From the IMG/VR virus record IMGVR_UViG_3300001920_000013, positions 1 through 36,377 of that record: a stretch of 36,377 bases of DNA; one strand, 5' to 3'. The stretch is from a virus. Positions 1 through 7,464 of the stretch are shown here, piece by piece. The notes under the pieces were generated by a model, which was not told the origin of the DNA, ran no database searches, and saw nothing but the letters and a program-made list of their open reading frames with translations. A program made the translations under genes and the position numbers. The first letter of the stretch is position 1; each line of letters opens with the position of its first letter.

Positions 1-234
1 ATGCAAGAGCGCAACCCAGCGCAGGCCGTCACCGACGAGCCGCGCGCCTTCGATGAGACCCAACTGGCCCGACGCTGGGACATCTCCGTCCGCACCCTGC
101 AGCAGTGGCGGCGGATGGGGATCGGGCCGATCTACCTGAAGCTCGGCAACCGGGTCAGCTACCGGCGCGAGGACATCGAGCTGTACGAGCGTCAGGCGCT
201 GCGTCGCGGCACCGGCGAGCGCGCGTTCACGTGA
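1..234 (+). CDS. Small helix-turn-helix DNA-binding protein (MerR/excisionase-like)
   Basis: This 77-residue protein probably binds DNA, as an excisionase-type or regulatory factor. Residues about 19-65 fit the HTH_17 pattern: a first helix (TQLARRWDIS), a recognition helix (VRTLQQWRRMG), then the short wing GIGPIYLKLGNRVSYRREDIELY typical of this family, written here only as a landmark around residues 40-62. The window begins exactly at this ATG, so its upstream control region is not visible. Its stop overlaps a possible GTG start of the next gene in a GTGA arrangement, which suggests a shared operon. The fold is well supported; whether it acts in excision, replication or regulation is not known. 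Confidence 0.75.
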   Translation: MQERNPAQAVTDEPRAFDETQLARRWDISVRTLQQWRRMGIGPIYLKLGNRVSYRREDIELYERQALRRGTGERAFT

Positions 235-239
235 GCGCG

Positions 240-725
240 ATGTCGATGAGTGAGGCGTTGCGCGCGGTGTCGGTGTGGGTGGATCTGCCCGTCGATCAGC
301 TGATGGCGCTGACACCGCTGCAGACACTCCGCGTCGTCGAGCACCTTGAGGCGGCCACTGCGGGGCTGGATGCCCTTCGTCGCAAACTCGATGCAGCGCT
401 CGACGCGACTTACGGAGAGCGCGTTCGTCGTGCGTGCGCAGAGGCGGGCCAGGACGTGGGCTTCGTCGACATCGATGCAGGCGGGGTCCGCCTTCGCGTC
501 GAGATCGCCGAGCAGGTGACGTGGGATCAAACCCAGTTGGCCGCGATGGCCGCGCGCATCGCCAAAGGCGGCGAGTGCGTCGAGGCGTATCTCGACATCA
601 CCTACGACATTCCCGAGACGCGGTGGTCGCAGTGGCCGCCCACGCTCCGCGACTCGTTCGCGCGCGCACGTCTCGCGACGCTTGGCCCACCGACGTATCG
701 ATTGCGTCCACGCGATCCCGTCTGA
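240..725 (+). CDS. Conserved phage hypothetical protein
   Basis: A soluble 161-residue protein with no name I recognise. An N-terminal helical stretch (residues about 15-60, rich in Leu, Ala and Glu) is followed by a mixed region with two recognisable patterns: VTWDQTQLAAMAARIA and a C-terminal block YLDITYDIPETRWSQWP. I recall similar blocks in proteins from replication regions of proteobacterial phages. ATG at 240 is used. A GTG at 231 that overlaps the previous stop (GTGA) would add three residues and is an equally good coupled start. No membrane segment, signal peptide or catalytic motif is visible. It lies between two helix-turn-helix genes ahead of the primase, so a role in replication is possible but is only an inference. 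Confidence 0.65.
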   Translation: MSMSEALRAVSVWVDLPVDQLMALTPLQTLRVVEHLEAATAGLDALRRKLDAALDATYGERVRRACAEAGQDVGFVDIDAGGVRLRVEIAEQVTWDQTQLAAMAARIAKGGECVEAYLDITYDIPETRWSQWPPTLRDSFARARLATLGPPTYRLRPRDPV

Positions 726-823
726 CGCGCGTTTGCCGACGCAGTCGGCTTTCCGCCTAGTCGCATCTTTTCCTTTCTGTTCGACGACGGGTGCCGCTGA
801 CGGCACCGGCGCTGGAGATTCTC

Positions 824-1075
824 ATGTCCCAAGACCCCGTGCATCCGCCTGCCGAGCCGATGGTCGATGCCCGCACCGCGCATCAGACGCTGTGCATTCC
901 GCTGCAGTGGCTCAACGACAAAGCCCAGCGCCGAGCGCGCGGGATCCCGGCGTATAGGATTGGCCATCTGCTTCGATTTCGGCTGAGCGAGCTGGAACGA
1001 TGGCGTGATCGAACCGCCACGGTGATTGCGCCTGGGCGCGCGCAGCCTCCGGAGGCGGACGATGGCCACGTCTGA
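824..1075 (+). CDS. Second small helix-turn-helix protein
   Basis: An 83-residue protein whose middle part (residues about 15-65) resembles the excisionase/AlpA type of DNA-binding fold: DARTAHQTLCIPLQWLNDKA, then PAYRIGHLLRFRLSELERW, where the last block is the usual wing and closing helix. ATG at 824 is chosen because GGAG lies six bases upstream; a GTG at 791 lacks such a site. The gene overlaps the primase start by 14 bases, so the two are probably translated together. It is probably a DNA-binding accessory factor for replication or regulation. The match rests on pattern and size and is weaker than for the first gene. Confidence 0.6.
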   Translation: MSQDPVHPPAEPMVDARTAHQTLCIPLQWLNDKAQRRARGIPAYRIGHLLRFRLSELERWRDRTATVIAPGRAQPPEADDGHV

Positions 1076-3341
1076 CCGAGGCGATCGCCACGCGTCCGGT
1101 GCATCGACGGCGGACGACACCACCAACGCACTCCGCCTCGCGTTGCTGGAGCGCTTGGAGACGGTGCTGGCAATCCTTTTTCCGGACGGCAAGACACGTC
1201 GCGGCACCTTCCTGATCGGCGACGTATTGGGCAGCTCGGGCGACAGTCTTGAGGTCGTGCTCACGGGTGAGAAGGCAGGCCTGTGGATCGATCGCGCCGA
1301 AGGGACGGGTGGCGATGTTTTCGATCTGATCGCCGCACATCACCGGCTCGATGCGCGCTCCGAATTCCCCCGCGTGCTGGAAGAGGCCCGCCGCCTGCTG
1401 GGGCGCGCGCCGTCGTCACCCCTTCCGAAAGGCAAGCCGCACAAGCGACTGCCGGCGGAACCCCTCGGTCCGGCGACCGCGCAGTGGGAGTACCGCGACA
1501 TCGCCGGCCACCTGCTCGCGGTCGTCTATCGCTACGACCCGCCCGGCGGCAAGAAGCAGTTCCGGCCTTGGGACGCGGTGCGTCGCAAATGGGCCGCGCC
1601 AGTGCCACGACCGCTGTACCACCCCTCGGGCATCGCGACGGCCGACACCGTCGTACTGGTCGAAGGCGAGAAGTGCGCCCAAGCGCTGATCGAAGCCGGC
1701 GTCATCGCGACCACGGCGATGCACGGCGCGAATGCGCCGGTCGAGAAGACCGACTGGACGCCGCTGACCGGCAAGGCGCTGTTGATCTGGCCCGATCGCG
1801 ATCGCCCCGGTTGGGAGTACGCGATGGCGGTGGCGCAGGCCGCGCTCGCCACCGGCGTGACGGCCTGCGATGTGCTGCTGCCCCCCGAGGACAAGCCGGA
1901 GGGCTGGGATGCGGCCGACGCGCTGGCAGAGGGGTTCGATGTTGCCGGCTTCATCGCCAGCGGCCCACGCATGAGCATCAAACCCGCAACCGCGACACCA
2001 ACGCAGGAGGCCTCGGTGTGGGCGACCGACGATGCGCTCGCGCTGTCGTTCACCACCCGATATGCCGAGGACTGGCGCTACTGCGCCGCCTGGGGCAAGT
2101 GGTTGCTCTGGGACGGCCGGCGCTGGCAAGCCGACGAGACGCTCCTGGTCCAGCACTTGGTCCGGGCGGTCTGCCGCGAAGCCGCGCTGAACGCCGACTC
2201 GCACCGCCTTGCCGCCAAACTCGCCGCCAGCGGCACCGTCGGCGGCGTGGAGCGCCTCGCGCGTACCGATCGCCGGCACGCCGCCACCGCCGAGGTGTGG
2301 GACGCGAACCCCTACGCACTGAACACGTCCCGCTGCATCGTCGATCTGCGCAGCGGCCAGGTTCGGCCACACGCACGCAGCGAGCACCACACGCGCCTGG
2401 CGACAGCCACGCCCCGCGGCGAGAGCGCTCGCTGGCGCGCGTTCCTGGGCGATGTCACCGGCGGCAACGCCGAATTGCAGGCGTACTTGCAACGCATGGC
2501 CGGCTACTGCCTCACCGGCGCAACCAGCGCACATGCGCTGTTCTTCCTCTACGGCACGGGCGCGAACGGGAAGTCAGTGTTCGTGAACGTGCTAGCGACG
2601 ATTCTCGGCGACTACGCGACCAATGCGCCCATGGACACGTTCATGGAAGCACGCGGCGATCGGCATCCGACGGATCTTGCTGGCCTGCGCGGTGCGCGCT
2701 TCGTCGCCGCGATCGAAACCGAACAAGGCCGGCGCTGGAACGAGTCGAAGGTCAAAGCGATCACCGGCGGCGACAAGGTCTCGGCACGCTTCATGCGCCA
2801 GGACTTCTTCGAGTACACGCCGCAATTCAAGCTCGTGATCGCCGGCAATCACAAGCCGGCGATCCGCAACGTCGACGAGGCGATGAAACGGCGCATGCAT
2901 CTGATCCCGTTCACGGTGACGATCCCGCCCGAACGTCGCGATCCTAAGCTCACGGAAAAACTCCTCGCGGAGCGCGACGGCATCCTCGCCTGGGCGCTGG
3001 CCGGCTGCCTGCACTGGCAACGCACGGGTCTTCAACCGCCCGCGATCGTGGTCTCGGCGACTGAGGAGTATTTCGAGGCCGAGGATGCGCTGGGACGGTG
3101 GATCGACGAACGATGCGTGCGCGAAGTCAACGCCAAGGCCCTGACCGGCGAGCTGTTCAACGACTGGAAGACCTGGGCCGAGGCCGCGGGCGAGTTCGTT
3201 GGCTCGCAGCGTCGCTTCTCCGATCTGCTGATCACCCGCGGCATCGAGAAGTGGCGCAACCCGCTGGGTGTGCGCGGCTTCCGAGGCCTCGGACTGAAGG
3301 TCGCTCCCCGCGTCGGGCACACCCCCTATGCCGACGACTGA
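1062..3341 (+). CDS. Phage primase-helicase (TOPRIM plus P4/D5-type SF3 helicase)
   Basis: A 759-residue replication protein expected to make primers and unwind DNA at the phage origin. The N-terminal half holds a TOPRIM-like segment: VEGEK near residue 200 and the acidic WPDRD near 244-247. The C-terminal half is a D5/P4-type module: a D5_N region (about 330-470) followed by a superfamily 3 helicase with Walker A GTGANGKS at residues 498-505 and a downstream acidic and arginine-rich region (VIAGNHKP, AMKRRMHLIPF) typical of the family. ATG 1062 is chosen over an upstream in-frame start because GGAGG sits six bases before it. Length and domain order fit phage DUF5906/P4-like primases. A polymerase gene, often found upstream in such phages, would lie outside the window. 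Confidence 0.92.
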   Translation: MATSDRGDRHASGASTADDTTNALRLALLERLETVLAILFPDGKTRRGTFLIGDVLGSSGDSLEVVLTGEKAGLWIDRAEGTGGDVFDLIAAHHRLDARSEFPRVLEEARRLLGRAPSSPLPKGKPHKRLPAEPLGPATAQWEYRDIAGHLLAVVYRYDPPGGKKQFRPWDAVRRKWAAPVPRPLYHPSGIATADTVVLVEGEKCAQALIEAGVIATTAMHGANAPVEKTDWTPLTGKALLIWPDRDRPGWEYAMAVAQAALATGVTACDVLLPPEDKPEGWDAADALAEGFDVAGFIASGPRMSIKPATATPTQEASVWATDDALALSFTTRYAEDWRYCAAWGKWLLWDGRRWQADETLLVQHLVRAVCREAALNADSHRLAAKLAASGTVGGVERLARTDRRHAATAEVWDANPYALNTSRCIVDLRSGQVRPHARSEHHTRLATATPRGESARWRAFLGDVTGGNAELQAYLQRMAGYCLTGATSAHALFFLYGTGANGKSVFVNVLATILGDYATNAPMDTFMEARGDRHPTDLAGLRGARFVAAIETEQGRRWNESKVKAITGGDKVSARFMRQDFFEYTPQFKLVIAGNHKPAIRNVDEAMKRRMHLIPFTVTIPPERRDPKLTEKLLAERDGILAWALAGCLHWQRTGLQPPAIVVSATEEYFEAEDALGRWIDERCVREVNAKALTGELFNDWKTWAEAAGEFVGSQRRFSDLLITRGIEKWRNPLGVRGFRGLGLKVAPRVGHTPYADD

Positions 3342-3480
3342 GCCCGTCACCGCCCCCCGTCTGACGCAGACGCCACAGCCCATGATTAACCCCTACACGT
3401 GCGCGCGCACGCACACATGGGACTTAACCATGGACTGCGGCGACTGCGTCAGGCACACCTCCCACTGGACCTGTGTATGA
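3328..3480 (+). CDS. Small cysteine-containing ORF
   Basis: A 50-residue ORF that starts inside the end of the primase gene (14-base overlap) and ends in an ATGA overlap with the next small ORF. The C-terminal half contains four cysteines (CARTHTW, then CGDC, then TC at the end) and two histidines, which could form a small zinc site. No ribosome-binding site is visible, so it would depend on translational coupling. I do not recognise the family. The main support is its place in an unbroken chain of ATGA-overlapping ORFs leading to the DUF6362 gene. It may be a small phage protein or a degraded remnant. Confidence 0.4.
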   Translation: MPTTEPVTAPRLTQTPQPMINPYTCARTHTWDLTMDCGDCVRHTSHWTCV

Positions 3481-3584
3481 CCCGCACACTTCTCGCGCTC
3501 GACCTCGGCACCCACTCCTTTACGCGGCAACGCCTCAAGCGCGGCGGCATGCACGCGGCCATCTCACGGGAGGACGTGGCATGA
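3477..3584 (+). pseudogene. Probable truncated RuvC-like Holliday junction resolvase
   Basis: A 35-residue ORF that begins RTLLALDLGT, the opening strand and first acidic residue of phage RuvC-like crossover junction endonucleases. In full-length members this is followed by a GW-containing stretch, a second block of the form SGT-x-SF, and later GGGM. Here DLGT runs straight into HSFTRQRLKRGGMHAA, as if an internal deletion had joined the two GT motifs, and the reading frame stops soon after. The remaining catalytic acids and most of the fold are missing, so it cannot be an active resolvase. It keeps ATGA overlaps on both sides. The family comparison is from memory; a profile search would settle it. 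Confidence 0.5.
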
Positions 3585-4000
3585 CCGTGTGGACGTTCGA
3601 TGAGGTCGAGCACCGCTTCCACGAGGCGGCCGTGACCTCGCACCGCCTGCCGCCGGCACGCGTCGCCGGCTACGTCACGCACTGGCCGGAGATCGCGCGC
3701 CAATCCTGGGAGGGCTACGCGGATGAGCTGACGATCATGCGGATCCCGGCGACGCCGGTCGCGATCGATCGCTTGATCGAAACCACGCAGTGGCTGCTGT
3801 GGTTGAGCGTCGAGCAGCGCAAGTTGGTCTGGGCGCGCGCGCGTTACGTGCCGTGGAAAGTGATCTGCCAAGAACTCGGTTGCGTGCGGCACACAGCGTG
3901 GCGTCGGTGGCGACATGCCTTGACGATCATCGTCGTTGAACTCAACGGGCAACCGCCGCGCATCCAAGACGAAACAGCAGCGTCAAGCAACGTGACGTAA
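3581..4000 (+). CDS. DUF6362 family phage protein
   Basis: A 139-residue protein that matches the DUF6362 pattern along its length: RLPPARVAGYVTHWPEI near residues 19-36, a central AIDRLIETTQWLLWLSVEQ, then a basic helical tail VWARARYVPWKVICQ and HTAWRRWRHAL that looks like a helix-turn-helix. The family is common in phage genomes beside replication or resolvase genes; its function is unknown, though the tail suggests nucleic-acid binding. ATG 3581 is preceded at good distance by GGGAGG and overlaps the stop of the preceding small ORF. This is the last gene of the left operon; a possible terminator follows 18 bases later. Confidence 0.8.
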   Translation: MTVWTFDEVEHRFHEAAVTSHRLPPARVAGYVTHWPEIARQSWEGYADELTIMRIPATPVAIDRLIETTQWLLWLSVEQRKLVWARARYVPWKVICQELGCVRHTAWRRWRHALTIIVVELNGQPPRIQDETAASSNVT

Positions 4001-4017
4001 TCGGTCGCAAGCGAATG

Positions 4018-4044
4018 CACAGGATCGCAAAACCCCTGTGTTTT
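4018..4044 (+). terminator. Possible rho-independent terminator
   Basis: CACAGG (4018-4023) and CCTGTG (4035-4040) can pair around an 11-base loop and are followed at once by TTTT. It lies 18 bases after the stop of the DUF6362 gene. The stem is only six pairs and a competing pairing (GTGTT with AACAC, 4038-4055) exists, so support is moderate. Confidence 0.4.
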
Positions 4045-4239
4045 CAGTGCAACACACCCCCCGCTCGCGGTGTATCGTTTGCCCCACGGTCGACATGCTC
4101 CCTGAAGCGCAACCCCTTCACCGCAGCAGCGACCGGGAAGGTCAAATCTAGCCCCACACGGTCTACGGGTCCTTCCTGCGCCTCGGCTTGAGCGGGGGGC
4201 AGCGCCGCAGAACCCCGCTACCGTCTGCACACGAATTGA

Positions 4240-4300
4240 GGTTTGCACGGTTTGCAGGGTTTGCGGTTTGCACCTCACGGTTTGCAGCCTTCGGTTTGCA
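4240..4300 (+). repeat. Cluster of GGTTTGCA direct repeats
   Basis: Six copies of the octamer GGTTTGCA start at 4240, 4249, 4258 (last base G), 4265, 4279 and 4293. The spacing is 9, 9, 7, 14 and 14 bases, so they form a compact iteron-like array. All copies have the same orientation and lie about 95-150 bases before the first methyltransferase. They could bind a ParB-like or regulatory protein, or mark a replication or packaging-related site. The repeats are seen directly; any function is inferred. Confidence 0.8.
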
Positions 4301-4368
4301 CCCCATCTTCTCTCCAGCCCATCGGCCATTGCGATCGCGATCCCCCCTGTTCCCGGGCGCGATGGTCG

Positions 4369-4391
4369 GTGGGCTTCTTTTTCGAGCCCAC
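4369..4391 (+). promoter_or_regulatory. Hairpin abutting the methyltransferase start codon
   Basis: GTGGGCT (4369-4375) and AGCCCAC (4385-4391) form a perfect seven-pair stem around a nine-base T-rich loop. The stem ends one base before ATG 4393, exactly where a ribosome-binding site would be expected, and no Shine-Dalgarno sequence is visible. It could limit translation of the methyltransferase or act as a protein-binding operator. It could also be a degenerate terminator whose T run lies in the loop. Confidence 0.5.
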
Positions 4392-4392
4392 G

Positions 4393-5841
4393 ATGTCCAA
4401 AGTCCTCACCGTCGAGACTCGCCCGGTCGAGACGCTGATTCCCTATGCTCGCAATCCCCGAACGCACAGCGATGCGCAGATTGCGCAGATCGCCGCGAGC
4501 ATCGTGGAGTTCGGCTGGACGAATCCGATTCTCGTCGATGGCGAGAACGGTGTGATCGCCGGTCACGGGCGATTGCTCGCCGCGCGCAAGCTCGGGTTGA
4601 GCGAGGTGCCGGTGATCGAGTTGGCCCACCTGAGCGCAGCGCAAAAGCGCGCGCTGGTCATCGCCGACAATCGCATTGCCCTGGAAGGTGAGTGGGACGA
4701 TGCGATGTTGGTGCTGGAGCTGGCGGACCTTGCGGAGGCCGGGTTCGAGTTGGACCTGACCGGCTTCTCGGCAACCGAGATCGAACGTCTGCTCGACGCG
4801 GTCGAGACCTCGGGCACCACCGAAGCACCGGTCGCATCGAACGACGCTGCGCCGGCCGACGCCGAAGACGACGATACGGAAGACGAGGATGGTGCGACTG
4901 TGCCGCCGACGGATCCCATCTCGCGCGTCGGCGACGTGTGGCGCATCGGCTCGCATCGTCTGATCTGCGGCGACGCCGCCGATCCCGCGGTCGTCGCCTC
5001 GCTCATGCAGGGCGAGCAGGCACACCTGTGCATCACCTCGCCGCCCTATGCCCAGCAACGCGACTACGCCACTGGTGGCATCGGCGATTGGGATGCGCTC
5101 ATGCGCGGGGTCTTCAGTGCCGCGCGCGCCGCGCTGCGGGACGATGCGCAGCTCTTGGTCAACCTGGGCCTCGTGCATCGCGACAACGAAGTGCAGCCCT
5201 ATTGGGATGCCTGGATCGCGTGGATGCGCGATCGCGGTTGGCGTCGATTCGGCTGGTATGTCTGGGACCAGGGGCCGGGCTTGCCGGGCGACTGGGCCGG
5301 TCGCCTCGCTCCGAGCTTCGAGTTCGTCTTCCACTTCAACCGCCACAGCCGCCGAGCGAACAAGACGGTGCCGTGCAAGTTCGCGGGACGGGACACCCAT
5401 CTGCGTGCGGACGGATCCTCGACCGCCATGCGTGCCCCGGATGGCGAGATCGACGCATGGTCGCACGCCGGTCAGCCGACGCAGGCGATGCGGATTCCTG
5501 ACTCCGTCATTCGCGTGATGCGGCACAAGGGCGTGCTCGGTCGCGGCATCGATCACCCGGCGGTGTTCCCGATTGCGTTGCCGACGTTCGTGATCGAGAC
5601 CTACACCGATGCGGGCGAGATGGTGTACGAACCGTTCGGTGGTAGCGGCACCACGCTGATCGCGTGCGAGCGCACCGGCCGCATCTGTCGCGCCGTGGAG
5701 ATCGCGGCCGAGTACGTCGATGTCGCGCTGGAACGCGTGCGCCAACAATTGCCCGGACTCCCGATCACGCTCGAAGCGACCGGGCAGTCCTTCGATGCGG
5801 TGGCGGCCGAGCGCCGTCAAGCAGCGCGAGCGGCAGCATGA
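4393..5841 (+). CDS. ParB-domain DNA methyltransferase, SPPY type
   Basis: A 482-residue enzyme expected to transfer methyl groups from S-adenosylmethionine to DNA bases. Residues about 5-110 are a ParB/sulfiredoxin-like domain (RNPRTHSD, QIAASIVEFGW, VIAGHGRL). An acidic linker of Glu and Asp (about 155-175) separates it from a methyltransferase domain with motif IV TSPPY at 215-219 and motif I FGGSGTT at 415-421. This order is that of class beta enzymes, and SPPY most often goes with N4-cytosine methylation. ATG 4393 is chosen by alignment to the domain start. It overlaps the next methyltransferase by ATGA. No restriction enzyme is next to it, so it is probably a phage protection methyltransferase. 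Confidence 0.9.
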   Translation: MSKVLTVETRPVETLIPYARNPRTHSDAQIAQIAASIVEFGWTNPILVDGENGVIAGHGRLLAARKLGLSEVPVIELAHLSAAQKRALVIADNRIALEGEWDDAMLVLELADLAEAGFELDLTGFSATEIERLLDAVETSGTTEAPVASNDAAPADAEDDDTEDEDGATVPPTDPISRVGDVWRIGSHRLICGDAADPAVVASLMQGEQAHLCITSPPYAQQRDYATGGIGDWDALMRGVFSAARAALRDDAQLLVNLGLVHRDNEVQPYWDAWIAWMRDRGWRRFGWYVWDQGPGLPGDWAGRLAPSFEFVFHFNRHSRRANKTVPCKFAGRDTHLRADGSSTAMRAPDGEIDAWSHAGQPTQAMRIPDSVIRVMRHKGVLGRGIDHPAVFPIALPTFVIETYTDAGEMVYEPFGGSGTTLIACERTGRICRAVEIAAEYVDVALERVRQQLPGLPITLEATGQSFDAVAAERRQAARAAA

Positions 5842-7082
5842 GCTGGGTCGCCGACACCATCGCGCACTGGCCGCTCGCACGGCTTCTGCCGTATGCGAAC
5901 AACGCGCGCACACACTCGGACGAACAGATCGCGCAGATCGCGGCGAGCATCGTCGAGTTCGGGTTCACGAACCCGATCCTGGTCGGCGGCGACGGCGTCA
6001 TCGTGGCCGGCCACGGTCGGCTCGCTGCCGCGCGCAAGCTGGGTCTGACGGCGGTGCCGGTGGTCGTCCTCGATCACCTGACGCCGACGCAGCGCCGCGC
6101 GCTGGTCATCGCGGACAACCGCATCGCTGAGAACGCAGGCTGGGACGAGAGCCTGCTGCGCGCCGAACTGGAAGCGCTGCAGGATGAGGGTTTCGATCTG
6201 GACCTGACCGGCTTCGATCCGGATGCGCTCGCCGACTTACTGGCCGGCGAGGAGACCGACCAGACAGGTGAAGTCGACGACGACGAAGTCCCCGAGGAGA
6301 CCATCGAGCCAGTGTCGCGCCCCGGCGACCTATGGGTGCTGGGCGAGCACCGTGTGCTCTGCGGCGATGCCACGGACCCCGAGAGCTACGCGCGTCTGCT
6401 GCCGGGCGAACGCGCCGACATGGTCTTCATCGATCCGCCCTACAACGTCGACTACGCCAACAGCGCCAAGGACAAGCTTCGCGGCACGCAGCGTCCGATC
6501 CTCAACGACAACCTCGGCGCCGATTTCCACGCATTCCTGGTCGCGGCACTGACCCCGACCCTTGGCCACTGCCAGGGTGCGGTCTACATCGCGATGTCGT
6601 CCAGCGAACTGGATACCCTGCAGGCCGCATTCCGCGCCGCGGGCGGTCACTGGTCGACCTTCATCATCTGGGCGAAGCACACCTTTACCCTTGGCCGTGC
6701 CGACTACCAGCGCCAGTACGAACCCATCCTCTACGGCTGGCCCGAAGGCGCACAGCGCCACTGGTGCGGCGATCGCGACCAGGGCGATGTGTGGCAGATC
6801 AAGAAGCCGCAGCGCAACGATCTGCACCCGACCATGAAGCCGGTGGAACTGGTCGAACGCTGCCTCCGCAATTCGAGCCGGCCGAGCGATCTGGTGCTGG
6901 ATAGCTTTGGCGGTTCGGGCACGACCCTCATCGCCGCCCACAAGAGCGGTCGGCGCGCGCGCCTGATGGAACTGGACCCGAAATACGTCGATGTCATCGT
7001 GCGCCGCTGGCAGACCTGGAGCGGTGAGCAGGCGGTGCGGGAGGCCGATGGTGCCCCGTTCGATGCGGTGGCCCATGCCTGA
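5838..7082 (+). CDS. ParB-domain DNA methyltransferase, DPPY type
   Basis: A 414-residue enzyme expected to methylate DNA, most likely adenine at N6. The ParB-like domain (residues about 5-105: NNARTHSD, QIAASIVEFGFTNPILV, VIVAGHGRLAAARKLGL) is nearly the same as that of the preceding gene. The catalytic domain has motif IV DPPYN starting at residue 199, HPTMKPVELVERCL near 330-345, and the S-adenosylmethionine motif FGGSGTT at 357-363. The start overlaps the upstream stop (ATGA), so the two enzymes are translationally coupled. The shared ParB domain with different catalytic signatures suggests duplication of one half and replacement of the other. It is followed by a separate toxin-antitoxin unit with its own promoter. 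Confidence 0.92.
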   Translation: MSWVADTIAHWPLARLLPYANNARTHSDEQIAQIAASIVEFGFTNPILVGGDGVIVAGHGRLAAARKLGLTAVPVVVLDHLTPTQRRALVIADNRIAENAGWDESLLRAELEALQDEGFDLDLTGFDPDALADLLAGEETDQTGEVDDDEVPEETIEPVSRPGDLWVLGEHRVLCGDATDPESYARLLPGERADMVFIDPPYNVDYANSAKDKLRGTQRPILNDNLGADFHAFLVAALTPTLGHCQGAVYIAMSSSELDTLQAAFRAAGGHWSTFIIWAKHTFTLGRADYQRQYEPILYGWPEGAQRHWCGDRDQGDVWQIKKPQRNDLHPTMKPVELVERCLRNSSRPSDLVLDSFGGSGTTLIAAHKSGRRARLMELDPKYVDVIVRRWQTWSGEQAVREADGAPFDAVAHA

Positions 7083-7114
7083 ACGCGACGGGCGCGGGTC
7101 TTCTCCGGCGCACC

Positions 7115-7143
7115 TTGACTGTATCGCAATTGAGAGACAGGAT
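7115..7143 (+). promoter_or_regulatory. Candidate promoter and operator of the RelB/RelE-like pair
   Basis: TTGACT (7115-7120) and CAGGAT (7138-7143) are separated by 17 bases. Between them is an imperfect inverted repeat, TGTATC (7120-7125) and GAGACA (7134-7139), a plausible operator for antitoxin autoregulation. The -10 match is weak. A strong AGGAGG (7151-7156) and the antitoxin start follow. Confidence 0.5.
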
Positions 7144-7164
7144 AGCCACCAGGAGGGTCCTCTC

Positions 7165-7464
7165 ATGGCCGGTCAGACCTCAATGCTCCACGTCCGCGTG
7201 GACGAAGCGCTCAAGACCCAAGCCGCCGAAGTGCTGGCCGGGGTCGGGCTGACCGTGTCCGACGCGGTGCGGATTCTGCTGACCCGCGTCACCAAGGAGG
7301 GCGGACTGCCGGCGGGTCTGACGGTCGATGCCGAAGCCTACGACGCGTGGTTCCGCGCCAAGGTGCAGCAGGCCCTCGCCGACCCGCATCCTCCGATCGC
7401 GCACGACACGGTCATGGATGAGGCTCAGGCCATGATCGACAAGAAGCGTCGTGCTCGCAGTTGA
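7165..7464 (+). CDS. RelB/DinJ-family antitoxin
   Basis: A 99-residue antitoxin of a type II toxin-antitoxin pair. The N-terminal segment SMLHVRVDEALKTQAAEVL followed by LTVSDAVRILLTRV is the ribbon-helix-helix pattern of RelB/DinJ proteins, which bind the operon's own operator. The C-terminal part (about 50-99) is acidic and then basic and should wrap the toxin. AGGAGG lies eight bases before ATG 7165. It overlaps the toxin gene by 14 bases. Its role in a prophage is probably maintenance of the element or defence against other phages, which is an inference from the family. Confidence 0.88.
   Translation: MAGQTSMLHVRVDEALKTQAAEVLAGVGLTVSDAVRILLTRVTKEGGLPAGLTVDAEAYDAWFRAKVQQALADPHPPIAHDTVMDEAQAMIDKKRRARS

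Larger units (their letters stand above)
4001..4392 (+). other. 392-base gene-free leader before the methyltransferase genes
   Basis: I see no supported gene here. The stretch holds, in order, a possible terminator for the left operon (4018-4044), about 190 bases without clear structure, a cluster of GGTTTGCA direct repeats (4240-4300), an ATCGCGAT palindrome near 4331-4340, and a hairpin that ends one base before the methyltransferase start codon. No convincing -35/-10 pair was found, although the arrangement suggests a control region or a replication-related site. Confidence 0.5.

Noticed and set aside
3844-5913. Long minus-strand frame opposite the first methyltransferase
   Set aside because: No domain is seen, and it lies across a clearly coding methyltransferase and its leader. 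High GC explains the lack of stops.
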